From Oceanospirillales bacterium (lineage in GTDB: Bacteria; Pseudomonadota; Gammaproteobacteria; Pseudomonadales; Balneatricaceae), in NCBI GenBank assembly GCA_018223185.1, contig JAAEYW010000008.1, forward strand, positions 121,870-185,869: a stretch of 64,000 bases of DNA, in the 5' to 3' direction. Each line of letters opens with the position of its first letter. The stretch's first letter is position 1. The notes under the pieces are model-generated. The model was not told the origin of the DNA. It searched no databases and saw nothing but the letters and a program-made list of their open reading frames with translations. Of the stretch, positions 25,541-33,982 are shown piece after piece. The position numbers were made by a program, and so were the translations under genes.

Positions 25541-27133
25541 ATGAAAAACAGAGATGAACTGATTCTGGCTAATTTGATTGCCAATCGTGCTGAAACTCAG
25601 CCACAGCTTGATGTACTGACCTTTGTCCATGTTGATACAGACGGCAATTTTTCCGAACAGGTTCGTACTTATCGTCAGCTCTGGGATAATGCTCAGCGCA
25701 TTGCGGCAGGACTGTACGATCTTGGGATTAAGCAGGGTCAAAGTTTTGCCTTGATCATGCAAAACCACCCTGAATTTGTTGAAACGATGATAGCAGCGTC
25801 CATCACCGGTACGGTGTTTGTTCCCATCGACCCTCGTGTACAGGGCTCAAAACTGAAATATATGCTGGAATTCGCCGAATGCAGAGGAGTTGTGTGCGCA
25901 GATTACGCTCTGGATAACCTTCTGTCCGTTCGCGGCCAGATTCCAGAACTCGACTGGATTGTAGGCCTTGATACGAGTACACAGAAATGTAACAACAGCA
26001 ACATTCTGAGTTTTAAGGAGCTCCTCAGTAATGAGCTTCGGGATCTTCCGGTGCGGTCGGAAGACCCGGATGCTCCAATGCAGATACTTTACACCTCGGG
26101 AACTACTGGCGACCCTAAAGCTATCCTTTCCCCGCACCGACGTTTTGGCGAGGTCATCAGTCTAGGGGCATTCCTGGGACTAAAGCCGGACGACAGACCC
26201 TACACAGGCCTCTCTCTGACTCATGCAAATGCGCAGATTCTGACACTTGGGTGCTCTCTTAAAATGGGGCTTAGAGCAGTTATTAGCCGCAAGTTCACCA
26301 AAAGCAGATTGTGGGATATTACCCGCGCATATCAGTGTACCGTTTTCAACCTCTTAGGTGGCATGACTACAGCCATCTATAGTGAACCGGTTAAAGCCAG
26401 CGATGCTGATAACAAGGTCCGCTACGTTATCAGTGCAGGGATGCCAAAAGAGATCTGGAATGATTTCAGGGAGCGTTTCGGTGTGGAAGTATTTGAATTC
26501 TATGGCGCGGCAGAAGGAGGTCTCACTTTAAACCCAATGGGGCTGGGACCGATAGGCAGTGTTGGTAAAGCCCCCTCCTCCCTTGAGGTTAAAGTTTTTG
26601 ATGACAGCGACACAGAATGTCCGCCTGGAATCCAGGGTGAAATTGTATTCCGAAATACTGACGGAACGCCTCCTAAGGTCAGCTATCTCAAGAATACACA
26701 GGCGTCAATAGAGAAAACCCGTAACGGATGGCTGCGTATGGGAGACATTGGCCATATGGATGAAGATGGCTGGCTCTATTTTGATTATCGTAAGGGCGGT
26801 GGTATTCGCCGAAACGGTGATTTTGTAAACACAGCCTTTGTTGAGAAGGTCGTTGCTGAGCATCACCTGGTATCAGATGTATACATATACGGTGTTCCTG
26901 CTCGCTCTGGCGCTCCGGGAGAAAAAGATATAGTTGCTGCTGTTGTTGCTGAACAAAGCAGTCCATTTGATCCCAACACTTTGTTCCATCATTGTCGTCA
27001 AGCTCTCGAGCCAAACTTTGTACCGACCTACATACAGTTAGTAGATGAAATACCTAAAACTGCGTCAGAAAAACCCCAAGAGCGCTTCCTGCTCGAACTG
27101 TTCGATACCCAGTCACAACGAGTGTTTAGTTGA
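25541..27133 (+). CDS. Class I adenylate-forming acyl-CoA ligase
   Basis: A 530-aa ANL-superfamily enzyme: P-loop YTSGTTGDPKA (about 181-191), EFYGAAEGG, MGDIGHMDEDGWLYF and the terminal PKTASEKPQE that supplies the catalytic Lys. The hinge segment reads DYRKGGGIRRNGDFVN, similar to CaiC-type ligases. It should activate a carboxylic acid to its CoA ester using ATP; the substrate is unknown. It begins 10 bases after the thiolase stop. The order dehydrogenase-thiolase-ligase points to activation and beta-oxidation-like shortening of a specific, probably bulky acid. Confidence 0.88.
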   Translation: MKNRDELILANLIANRAETQPQLDVLTFVHVDTDGNFSEQVRTYRQLWDNAQRIAAGLYDLGIKQGQSFALIMQNHPEFVETMIAASITGTVFVPIDPRVQGSKLKYMLEFAECRGVVCADYALDNLLSVRGQIPELDWIVGLDTSTQKCNNSNILSFKELLSNELRDLPVRSEDPDAPMQILYTSGTTGDPKAILSPHRRFGEVISLGAFLGLKPDDRPYTGLSLTHANAQILTLGCSLKMGLRAVISRKFTKSRLWDITRAYQCTVFNLLGGMTTAIYSEPVKASDADNKVRYVISAGMPKEIWNDFRERFGVEVFEFYGAAEGGLTLNPMGLGPIGSVGKAPSSLEVKVFDDSDTECPPGIQGEIVFRNTDGTPPKVSYLKNTQASIEKTRNGWLRMGDIGHMDEDGWLYFDYRKGGGIRRNGDFVNTAFVEKVVAEHHLVSDVYIYGVPARSGAPGEKDIVAAVVAEQSSPFDPNTLFHHCRQALEPNFVPTYIQLVDEIPKTASEKPQERFLLELFDTQSQRVFS

Positions 27134-27207
27134 TATATGAAATTCTCTACAGGCAATCCCTAAATCTCAGAAATAAAAGATAGCACAATATAAAAGAGGA
27201 AAAACCG

Positions 27208-28326
27208 ATGAGTAATAACCGCAAAGTTTTAATCTATGGTGCAAGTGGCTATACAGGTAAACTGGTTGCAGAGTCCCTGGCCGTTCGTGAAATTCCATTC
27301 TATATGGCAGGCCGTACCAGGTCTCGGTTGGAACATGCGCTTCAGGTAGTTGAAGAACGTGTCGGGGCTAAAGTTGATGCCGAAATTGTTACTGCCAGCA
27401 ACAATCTTGATGAACTCGTCCCTCTGTTTGAAAAAGTCGATGTTGTAATCAATGTTGCAGGTCCCTTCATGCAGGTAGCCTGGCCGGTTGTCGAGGCCTG
27501 TCTGAAAACCAATTGTCACTATCTTGATACCACTGGAGAACAAGACTGGACTGTCGCCATTCAGGAAAAATATGGCGATTCATTTGCTGATAAGGGGCTC
27601 CTTCTGAGCCCGGCCTGTTCCTATATGTGGTGTGCCGGTGCACTGGCTGCCGAGCTAATGCTGGAAACAGTGGGGATTGATTCAATTGAACTACTTTATC
27701 AGATTGATAATGCCATACCATCCGAAGCCTCAACCAAGTCCTTCCTCAGAATGCAAGGTAATCAGGACAGTCAGTTCTATCTTGAAAATGGTGAATACAA
27801 ATCCTGGCCGAACGATCAGGCCTACACCGTATCAATGCCGCACAGAATGGAAACGTACCTGGCGCTACCCTGGGGTGGAGCCTGCGAACCAATTTGGTTG
27901 AAACAAGATGAGCGGGTTCGGAACTGTAAAGTACTTACTGCATTTGGCGATGAAATCATCAGCGGCGTTATCGAAGTGATCAAAGATTTCAACGAGAAAT
28001 CAGTAGGAATGACTACAGAAGAACGGGAGGCACTGACTAACCAGATAGGTCAGGAGATGTCTTCCGGCGAACCTGATAAAGACGATCCACAGGTATGCCG
28101 ATCCGTTATTGTATGTCATGGTCAAGGACAACAAGTTAGCAAAACATTGTTGCTCAATCTCAGTGCACCATACACATTTACCGGCGATATTTGTGCTGAA
28201 AGTGCTCAGCGCCTGCTTAATGGCCAGCTGAAAGTTGCGGGCTTTCAGTCTGCAGTAAAGGCTTTTGGCCACAGGGAACTCCTGCAGGTATTTCATGAAC
28301 AGGGATTCTGTAACGCAGTTGAATAA
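27208..28326 (+). CDS. Saccharopine dehydrogenase-like NAD(P)-binding reductase
   Basis: A 372-aa protein with an N-terminal Rossmann fold, VLIYGASGYTGKLVAESL (about 7-24), AGRTRSRL and INVAGPF. This is the saccharopine dehydrogenase NADP-binding family, which includes trans-acting enoyl reductases and membrane oxidoreductases of lipid synthesis rather than lysine enzymes. The AGAGGA ribosome-binding site is good. Its place in the acyl-CoA operon suggests reduction of an enoyl or keto group on the same substrate (inference). Confidence 0.8.
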   Translation: MSNNRKVLIYGASGYTGKLVAESLAVREIPFYMAGRTRSRLEHALQVVEERVGAKVDAEIVTASNNLDELVPLFEKVDVVINVAGPFMQVAWPVVEACLKTNCHYLDTTGEQDWTVAIQEKYGDSFADKGLLLSPACSYMWCAGALAAELMLETVGIDSIELLYQIDNAIPSEASTKSFLRMQGNQDSQFYLENGEYKSWPNDQAYTVSMPHRMETYLALPWGGACEPIWLKQDERVRNCKVLTAFGDEIISGVIEVIKDFNEKSVGMTTEEREALTNQIGQEMSSGEPDKDDPQVCRSVIVCHGQGQQVSKTLLLNLSAPYTFTGDICAESAQRLLNGQLKVAGFQSAVKAFGHRELLQVFHEQGFCNAVE

Positions 28327-28412
28327 TACGCAAATTAATTCCCTATGAATGCTTATCGGTTTGGTCGGTCAGTATTCATCGATTACTTAATACAAAAATA
28401 AGGAATTCAATT

Positions 28413-29186
28413 ATGAGTCAGTCTATACCTGCTTGGGCCAGAATAATGAGTACTGTACAAAACACTCTTGTATGGGACTTTCCCGGTACGAAATGTATAA
28501 AAGTTTCGTGGTCGGTTAATTTACACAAAATCATTACCCTGTTCCTGATTCTATTTATGATGTATTACTACGACAACTTTACAGTGGGTGCCTGGATCTA
28601 TATTGCCATTCACGGCATTTACGGTTATTGCTGGCTAATTAAAGACTTAGGGTTCCGTGATCATCGTCTTGAATCCAAAACAAGTATTGGTGGAGCCGTA
28701 ATGCTGTACCTGGTTCTGATAGCTTGGTACTGGGTGATTCCTTATCTCTTTATCTCGCAGAAGGTCATTCCCAGCAATTTCGATCTGTTTTTTGCTGTTT
28801 GCTTGCATACCTTGGGGATCGTAACCACCATAGCGGCCGACGGACAACGGCACTTTTCGCTAAAATATAGAAAAGGACTCATTACCGGTGGCATGTTCCG
28901 ATACACACGCAATCCGAATTATCTGGGTGAGATCATGATCTATTCATCTTTCGCTTATTTAGCAAACCATTGGATCGGCTGGGTCATAGTCACTTATGCC
29001 GCCATTACCACGTTTTTCCCAAACATGTATAACAAGGATGCTTCCATATCTCGCCACCCGGGATGGAATGAGTATAAGAGTCAGAGTGGTCTTATCGTCC
29101 CATGGGCACTGCTAAATGGCCGCGCGCTGATAAATGCTTTCAGAAGTGAAAATCCGGATGAGGCCAATATCACTGAGAGAGGTTAA
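28413..29186 (+). CDS. DUF1295/ICMT-like membrane protein (steroid 5-alpha-reductase fold)
   Basis: A 257-aa integral membrane protein with about six helices. The C-terminal motif GMFRYTRNPNYLGEIMIYSSF and a later SRHPGWNEYKSQSG are the NADPH/SAM-binding signature of the overlapping DUF1295, steroid 5-alpha-reductase and phospholipid methyltransferase group. From sequence alone a reductase of an enone double bond and a methyltransferase are both possible; in this acyl-CoA operon a reductase is slightly favoured (inference). AAGGAA precedes the ATG. Confidence 0.75.
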   Translation: MSQSIPAWARIMSTVQNTLVWDFPGTKCIKVSWSVNLHKIITLFLILFMMYYYDNFTVGAWIYIAIHGIYGYCWLIKDLGFRDHRLESKTSIGGAVMLYLVLIAWYWVIPYLFISQKVIPSNFDLFFAVCLHTLGIVTTIAADGQRHFSLKYRKGLITGGMFRYTRNPNYLGEIMIYSSFAYLANHWIGWVIVTYAAITTFFPNMYNKDASISRHPGWNEYKSQSGLIVPWALLNGRALINAFRSENPDEANITERG

Positions 29187-29190
29187 TGAA

Positions 29191-29592
29191 ATGGCCAACT
29201 CTGGACGATTTAAGAAACTATTGTTTTCAGCTGCCTTGTTCAACTGGATCGCGGCCTCTGCATTATGTTTTGCATATCAGCCGCTGTTCCAAATAGGGGG
29301 AATAACACCATTACCAACCCATCCGCTGTTCTTGCAGTTGTTTGCGGTACTCGCATTTCTGTTCGGTGTCGGTTACTACTGGGCCAGTCGGGACTTGGAG
29401 CGTAACCGGAACATTATCATTCTGGGAACCCTTGGAAAACTACTGGTTTTTCTTTTTTCGCTAGGATACTGGCTGGCTGGAAGTATAAGCTGGAAACTGT
29501 TGATACTCGTTTCGGTTGATCTGGTCTATGCCCTGTTGTTCATTCATATTCTTACAACAGGTACAACGTGCAATGAGGCGCGATTTCAATGA
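29191..29592 (+). CDS. Small integral membrane protein (133 aa)
   Basis: A 133-aa hydrophobic protein with four predicted helices (about 10-30, 45-65, 78-97, 102-120). No recognised family. It starts four bases after the DUF1295-like stop with GAGAGG upstream; an earlier in-frame ATG at 29134 would overlap the previous gene and lacks a ribosome-binding site. Its stop overlaps the start of the SDR pseudogene in ATGA. It may form a complex with the DUF1295-like protein (inference). Confidence 0.65.
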   Translation: MANSGRFKKLLFSAALFNWIAASALCFAYQPLFQIGGITPLPTHPLFLQLFAVLAFLFGVGYYWASRDLERNRNIIILGTLGKLLVFLFSLGYWLAGSISWKLLILVSVDLVYALLFIHILTTGTTCNEARFQ

Positions 29593-30217
29593 ATCTCCTT
29601 ACCGCCTCACTTAAGAATCAGGTTGCTCTGGTTGCCGGGGCTGCTTCAGGTATAGGCGCAGAATGTGCCGCAGCCCTTGCACGTGCAGGAGCAAAAGTAT
29701 TAGCTACTGATATCCAGGTTGATTTGGGACAACAGATGGCTAATGAACTGATAACAGAGGGCCTGGATGTTTCATTCTTTCACCATGATGTTTGTTCCGC
29801 AGACGACTGGAACAAGGCTGTAACCACAGCCTTGAGGATTGGATATCTTAAATAATGCCGGCATATATATCGGAGGAGACTTCTGGATAACAGTTTAGAA
29901 GAAGTTCAGAAAATTCATCAGGTTAATGTTGATTCGATATTTCTTGGGATGAAAACTGCGGCCGTGCAATGAAGCCTAACGGCGCAGCAGGTCAAGGTGG
30001 CTCCATAATTAACCTGTTATCTGTTGCAGGTCTTATAAGTGTTCCCGGGCACAGTGCCGTATGGCTCGACCAAAGGAGCCGTCAGGCTAATCAAAGTCCT
30101 GAAAGACCTGCTCTTGGAATACTGGGTCAGCCCAAGGATATAGCCAATGCAGTGCTGTCCCTAGCGTCCGAAGATACTAGCTAGCCTGTCATTGACGGTG
30201 GATACACCGCCCACTGA
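29589..30217 (+). pseudogene. Decayed short-chain dehydrogenase/reductase
   Basis: SDR sequence is spread over all three frames. First 29589-29855 holds the glycine motif GAASGIGAECAAALARAGA and the HHDV region, then a frameshift. Next LNNAGIYIGGD, the EEVQKIHQVNVDSIFLGMKT region, MKPNGAAGQGGSIINLLSVAGL, and a further shift before the active site YGSTKGAVRLIK. A deletion of roughly 40 residues follows, and the tail LGQPKDIANAVLSLASEDTS and VIDGGYTAH ends at 30217. At least three indels are needed. The gene was the last of the operon and probably supplied a 3-hydroxyacyl or alcohol dehydrogenase step; that function must now come from elsewhere. Confidence 0.85.
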
Positions 30218-30371
30218 ACACTGATGAAGGTACATCTTGGCTCTTAAAAGGTACCGTCCTGACTCCTACCTAATAGAACAACTAAAGGATCTGAACTGCT
30301 CACAATATGAGCATAAAAAGAGTCATATAGCTGGTATAGTTAAACAAAAATAATAAGTATAGAGACCTTCA

Positions 30372-33080
30372 ATGGCTAGAGTTGAAACTGAATCTTTCAT
30401 CATAGAAACTAAGTTATCGCCGCCTCTTCGCTGGGGTCGGGAGCTGTTGGAGCGCAAATTATTACTGGAATATCTGAAACAAAATCGTGACAAAAAACTG
30501 ATTTTAATAACAGCATCTGCTGGCTATGGTAAATCAACGCTCATGTCTCAGTGGCATGAGGAGCTAATATTGACAGGCTGTGATACATCATGGCTCACAC
30601 TTGACGAAGATGATAACGACCCTGGCAGATTGTTTGGTTATCTTCGAGCCGTTATCGAGAAGAACAGACAAACCCCCTCTAAGCTGGTCGAGCTCAGAAG
30701 TAGCTCTCCACATTCTGCAATCGCATTATTAGCTCAGGCTTTTGCATCTGACAATGGGCCAGATGTGCTTTTCATCGATGAATTTGAAATACTTAATAAT
30801 CCTGATTCTATCAGCCTGCTCAAGTTACTTATTCAGCATATTCCACAGGGGAAGCAATTGGTTATGGCTTCCCGAGAAAAACCTGCATTCAACCTGTCGA
30901 AGCTTAAGTTGCAGGGAGAATTACTCGAAATAAATTATCAGCATCTCAGGTTCAGTCCCGATGAAGCAGGAAAGCTGGGCGAGCTTAGTATTTCAGGATC
31001 ATTTGATACTGAAATTATCAGTCAGCTGATTGCTAAAACTGAAGGCTGGATTGCGGGTATTCGATTGGCCATGCTCTGTTTCCCCCGGGTAGAGGATGCA
31101 AGCAAATGGGTAAACAGTATTTCGGGGGAAATGAGTGAAATAACAGATTTTCTAACGGAAGAAGTGTTTCGTCATCTTGGACTTGAACAGCAGATATTTT
31201 TGTTGAAAGTAGCCATTCTCAATCGTATGAATGCCCCCCTTTGCGAATATCTGACAGGAGAACCCGGTGCTCAAAGCCAGCTAGAAAGCTTTTGTGAAAA
31301 AGGACTTTTCATTCAACCGCTTGATGAACAACGTCACTGGTTTCGATTGCACGGTCTAGTCAGGGAGTTTCTTCTTAAAAAGTTAATTCAGAACATCCCG
31401 CAAAAGGCTAGTGCCCTTCATGAAGCTGCGGCAAACTGGCTTTATGATCAGGGCTACAAACTCGAAGCTATTCATCATGCGATTACTGCAGGCAATGGGC
31501 TGCTGTCTATTCGCATTCTTGATGACACCTGCAAAGAACTAGTAACTCAGGGACAACTTCGAACTCTGACTCAACTGGCTGAACAGGTTTCCAATTTAAT
31601 TGTTATTGAAAGTCCCAGTCTTCTTTACAACATCTGTTCAGCAAACCTGTTTCTGCACAAGCGTGAGCAGGCTGATATGTTACTTGTAAAGCTTAGGGAA
31701 ATAGATGTTGAAACAGGGCTTTCTGCTGAACTGAATTCGCAACTTCCTGTGCTCGAATCTTTGCTTCTGGTGATGAAGGATCAAGTTCCCCAGGCTGCAG
31801 AACTGGCTGAAAAAATGCTGCCGTTTCTGGATGAACAGTCCTCTTTTGAACGGGGCGTGCTTGCGAATATCGTTGCATTGAGCAAAATCTGTTTCAATGA
31901 CCTCAGTGCCTCTCAGCAGTATCAGCTAAAGGCTCGTGCGGCACATATAAAGTCAGGGAGCTGCTTCGGCCTTGCCTACTCGAACCTATTGGCTGCCCTG
32001 AGAGAAAAGCTTAGAGGAAACTTTTTAGATGTAAAAAAACGCTTTAGTACTATTGGCAGAGACGAAGCCTACAGGCAGTTTGAGGATAGTGAATTGGCCT
32101 TTCATGTCGCCAAATTAGTCATTAATGGTTTTGAAGCTGAAATACTCTATGAGCTGAACGATATTGATGAAGCCCAAGTTATCCTGGATGAATATTTTAC
32201 TAATGCTTCAGACAACACAATTCCGCCAGATATGATTATTGCGGGTTTCCTTACCCAAGCTAGGATTTCATTTAGCAGAGGCGAACAGGAAGCAGCCTAC
32301 AGCTACTTGGAAGAAGGAGAAATCGCAGGAATTAGTTGGGGATTGCCGCGCCTTGTCAGAGAAATGCGATGGGAGAGGATACGCTTTGCTCTGATAAGTG
32401 GTGAAACGAATCTGGCTCTCGAGCTAGCGCAAAGTACAGGTTACCACCGCGATCCAGCCATCCCCCCCGGTTTCTACAATCCAACTGAAGTCTGTTCTGT
32501 AGATATTCACCCGCTCCGTCTGGAAATATACTGCGGAGATGTTTCAGAAGCCATTCTGAAAATCGATAGACTACTGAACGAGGCAGATCAATCACCCTGC
32601 AGACAATTGGCGCTCATGCTGATTAAAGTTCTGGCATTGATACGTTCTGATCAGTCAGAGGCCGCCCGTCACACGATGGTCAAAATAATAGATAAGGGAA
32701 TGCAGATGGGAGCTGTACGTAGCATTATTGATGAAGCTCCCGTAGTCTGTGAACTAGTAAAACAGTTGCATACAGAGTGGACTGAACACCCTACTGTTAT
32801 AAACAAGAACCGTAGAGTCTATTGCGAAAAGCTGATGCAGGCGGCAGGACAGAGTGTTACCGCTAGTCCTACTCCGCCGCTCATGGAGGAATTATCTGAT
32901 AGGGAAATGCAGATTCTTAGTCTCGTCGGAGATGGTTTGAAGAACGAACAGGTTGCCGAGCGGCTATTTCTTTCTATAAATACTGTCAAATGGCATCTGA
33001 GACGTGTTTATGACAAGCTCGGTGTCCGGTCACGGACTGAAGCACTTGCTGAGGCCAGAAAGTTGGACTTGATCGGGTAG
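30372..33080 (+). CDS. MalT-type LuxR-family ATP-dependent transcription regulator
   Basis: A 902-aa regulator of the large LuxR (MalT/AlkS-like) class: Walker [11 protein letters not shown] at about 49-58, Walker B DVLFIDEF, a NOD-like winged helix region, a long TPR-like helical middle (about 350-800) and a C-terminal LuxR helix-turn-helix (835-900; [45 protein letters not shown]). Such proteins multimerise with ATP on binding a small inducer and activate catabolic operons, for example for alkanes or maltose. It lies just behind the acyl-CoA operon and next to a gene carrying the same palindromic motif, so it is the obvious regulator of this regulon (inference). Confidence 0.9.
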   Translation: MARVETESFIIETKLSPPLRWGRELLERKLLLEYLKQNRDKKLILITASAGYGKSTLMSQWHEELILTGCDTSWLTLDEDDNDPGRLFGYLRAVIEKNRQTPSKLVELRSSSPHSAIALLAQAFASDNGPDVLFIDEFEILNNPDSISLLKLLIQHIPQGKQLVMASREKPAFNLSKLKLQGELLEINYQHLRFSPDEAGKLGELSISGSFDTEIISQLIAKTEGWIAGIRLAMLCFPRVEDASKWVNSISGEMSEITDFLTEEVFRHLGLEQQIFLLKVAILNRMNAPLCEYLTGEPGAQSQLESFCEKGLFIQPLDEQRHWFRLHGLVREFLLKKLIQNIPQKASALHEAAANWLYDQGYKLEAIHHAITAGNGLLSIRILDDTCKELVTQGQLRTLTQLAEQVSNLIVIESPSLLYNICSANLFLHKREQADMLLVKLREIDVETGLSAELNSQLPVLESLLLVMKDQVPQAAELAEKMLPFLDEQSSFERGVLANIVALSKICFNDLSASQQYQLKARAAHIKSGSCFGLAYSNLLAALREKLRGNFLDVKKRFSTIGRDEAYRQFEDSELAFHVAKLVINGFEAEILYELNDIDEAQVILDEYFTNASDNTIPPDMIIAGFLTQARISFSRGEQEAAYSYLEEGEIAGISWGLPRLVREMRWERIRFALISGETNLALELAQSTGYHRDPAIPPGFYNPTEVCSVDIHPLRLEIYCGDVSEAILKIDRLLNEADQSPCRQLALMLIKVLALIRSDQSEAARHTMVKIIDKGMQMGAVRSIIDEAPVVCELVKQLHTEWTEHPTVINKNRRVYCEKLMQAAGQSVTASPTPPLMEELSDREMQILSLVGDGLKNEQVAERLFLSINTVKWHLRRVYDKLGVRSRTEALAEARKLDLIG

Positions 33081-33113
33081 ATCTTAAAAAATGAGAGGTG
33101 CACCTCCCTGAAG

Positions 33114-33174
33114 GCTCACACTGATAAGTTGAGTGGGCTGATTTTCAGTGTGAGCTATCAGTGATCTCACTGAT
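33114..33174. terminator. Two adjacent inverted repeats between convergent genes
   Basis: Arms GCTCACACTGA (33114-33124) and TCAGTGTGAGC (33145-33155) form a long hairpin. A second perfect dyad ATCAGTGA/TCACTGAT spans 33157-33174 and includes the stop of the leftward gene. No T-run follows, so termination may be weak or factor-dependent. Confidence 0.45.
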
Positions 33175-33496
33175 AATAATGTTCCATGAAATCTGCAGCT
33201 TCTTGACGGCTGAAAAACCGTCCGAGTCTGACAAAACCTGAAACAATGGTGACTTTTAATTCAATGACACACCCTTTTAAATCCCTTCTAATAATCCACT
33301 TGTCTGGCAACCCATCAATTACGTGACAAGGGGCTGGGCGGCCATCTTTAAAGCGTGATATCGTAACTTCACCGGTATCCGTATCTTTAAAGGCTGGCAC
33401 AAAATTAGCGTGGGCATTGTTTTTACTTACACCACCGGTTTCTGCGAACGACTGGTTTTCTGCGCATAAGAAAGATACTTTTTTTGGGGTTAACAT
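33167..33496 (-). CDS. Hypothetical protein (109 aa) next to the regulator
   Basis: A 109-aa soluble protein without signal peptide, no recognised family. The middle (DTDTGEVTISRFKDGRPAPCHVIDGLPDKW) and the C-terminal GRFFSRQEAADFMEHYY look like a compact alpha/beta domain. AGAGG lies about 10 bases before ATG 33496, which is preferred over ATG 33505. It is convergent with the LuxR-type regulator and has the shared palindromic motif about 110 bp upstream (33605-33627). Likely member of the same regulon, role unknown. Confidence 0.6.
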   Translation of the reverse strand: MLTPKKVSFLCAENQSFAETGGVSKNNAHANFVPAFKDTDTGEVTISRFKDGRPAPCHVIDGLPDKWIIRRDLKGCVIELKVTIVSGFVRLGRFFSRQEAADFMEHYYQ

Positions 33497-33604
33497 AGCT
33501 GTCATCCTCTAATCTTGTTATATCGTACTTTGCTCCTTGATTCCTGATCAAATAAAATACTTTGTCCTTTAGAATATAAAGTTACAGCTAAATCGCGATC
33601 TTCG

Positions 33605-33627
33605 AACCATTCAAAAGGATGGAATTT
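33605..33627. promoter_or_regulatory. Palindromic operator motif, copy 3
   Basis: AACCATTCAAAAGGATGG followed by AATTT; differs from copy 1 at 22807 in two of 23 positions although 10.8 kb away and between unrelated genes. Placed upstream of the leftward 109-aa gene. Confidence 0.65.
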
Positions 33628-33639
33628 ACAACTTAAGCG

Positions 33640-33982
33640 CTTCCCAAGTTATTCATAGCGCCGTCACAAGTGAACCGGAGTTGAAGTTAATATGGAGGTT
33701 AGCGATGCGCAAAGTACATCTTTGTTTCAATGCTTTCCGATATTTTTTCATGTTCCGTAGATCACCAACAGCTTATTCGACTGTTGATGATCTACGATAT
33801 ATCTATAATCGGATAATGACTGTAGTGGCACACTGATTTTTGCCACCTGATTCCGGCTAACATGATTACCCTTAACAATACAGCTGAGCTACTGACCAGC
33901 CTGTCCAGACGAAAATGCAGTCCTGAACTCTTTCAATTCGGCTGATTATCGTCCGCTTGGCGACAGTTTCATTTCAGCTTCT
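33640..33982. other. Gene-free stretch with hairpin and possible IS end remnant
   Basis: A 15-base near-perfect hairpin has arms GTAGATCACCAACAG (33757-33771) and CTGTTGATGATCTAC (33781-33795). Next comes a segment with GTGGCACACTGATTTTTGCC and CCGGCTAACATG (33825-33864). The GTGGCAC/TGCCAC repeats resemble the multi-repeat ends of IS21-type elements. No transposase is left. No gene is seen. Confidence 0.3.

Noticed and set aside
33114..33155. Strong rho-independent terminator after the LuxR-type regulator
   Set aside because: Stem is good but no T-run follows on either strand, so I list it only as a weak terminator candidate.
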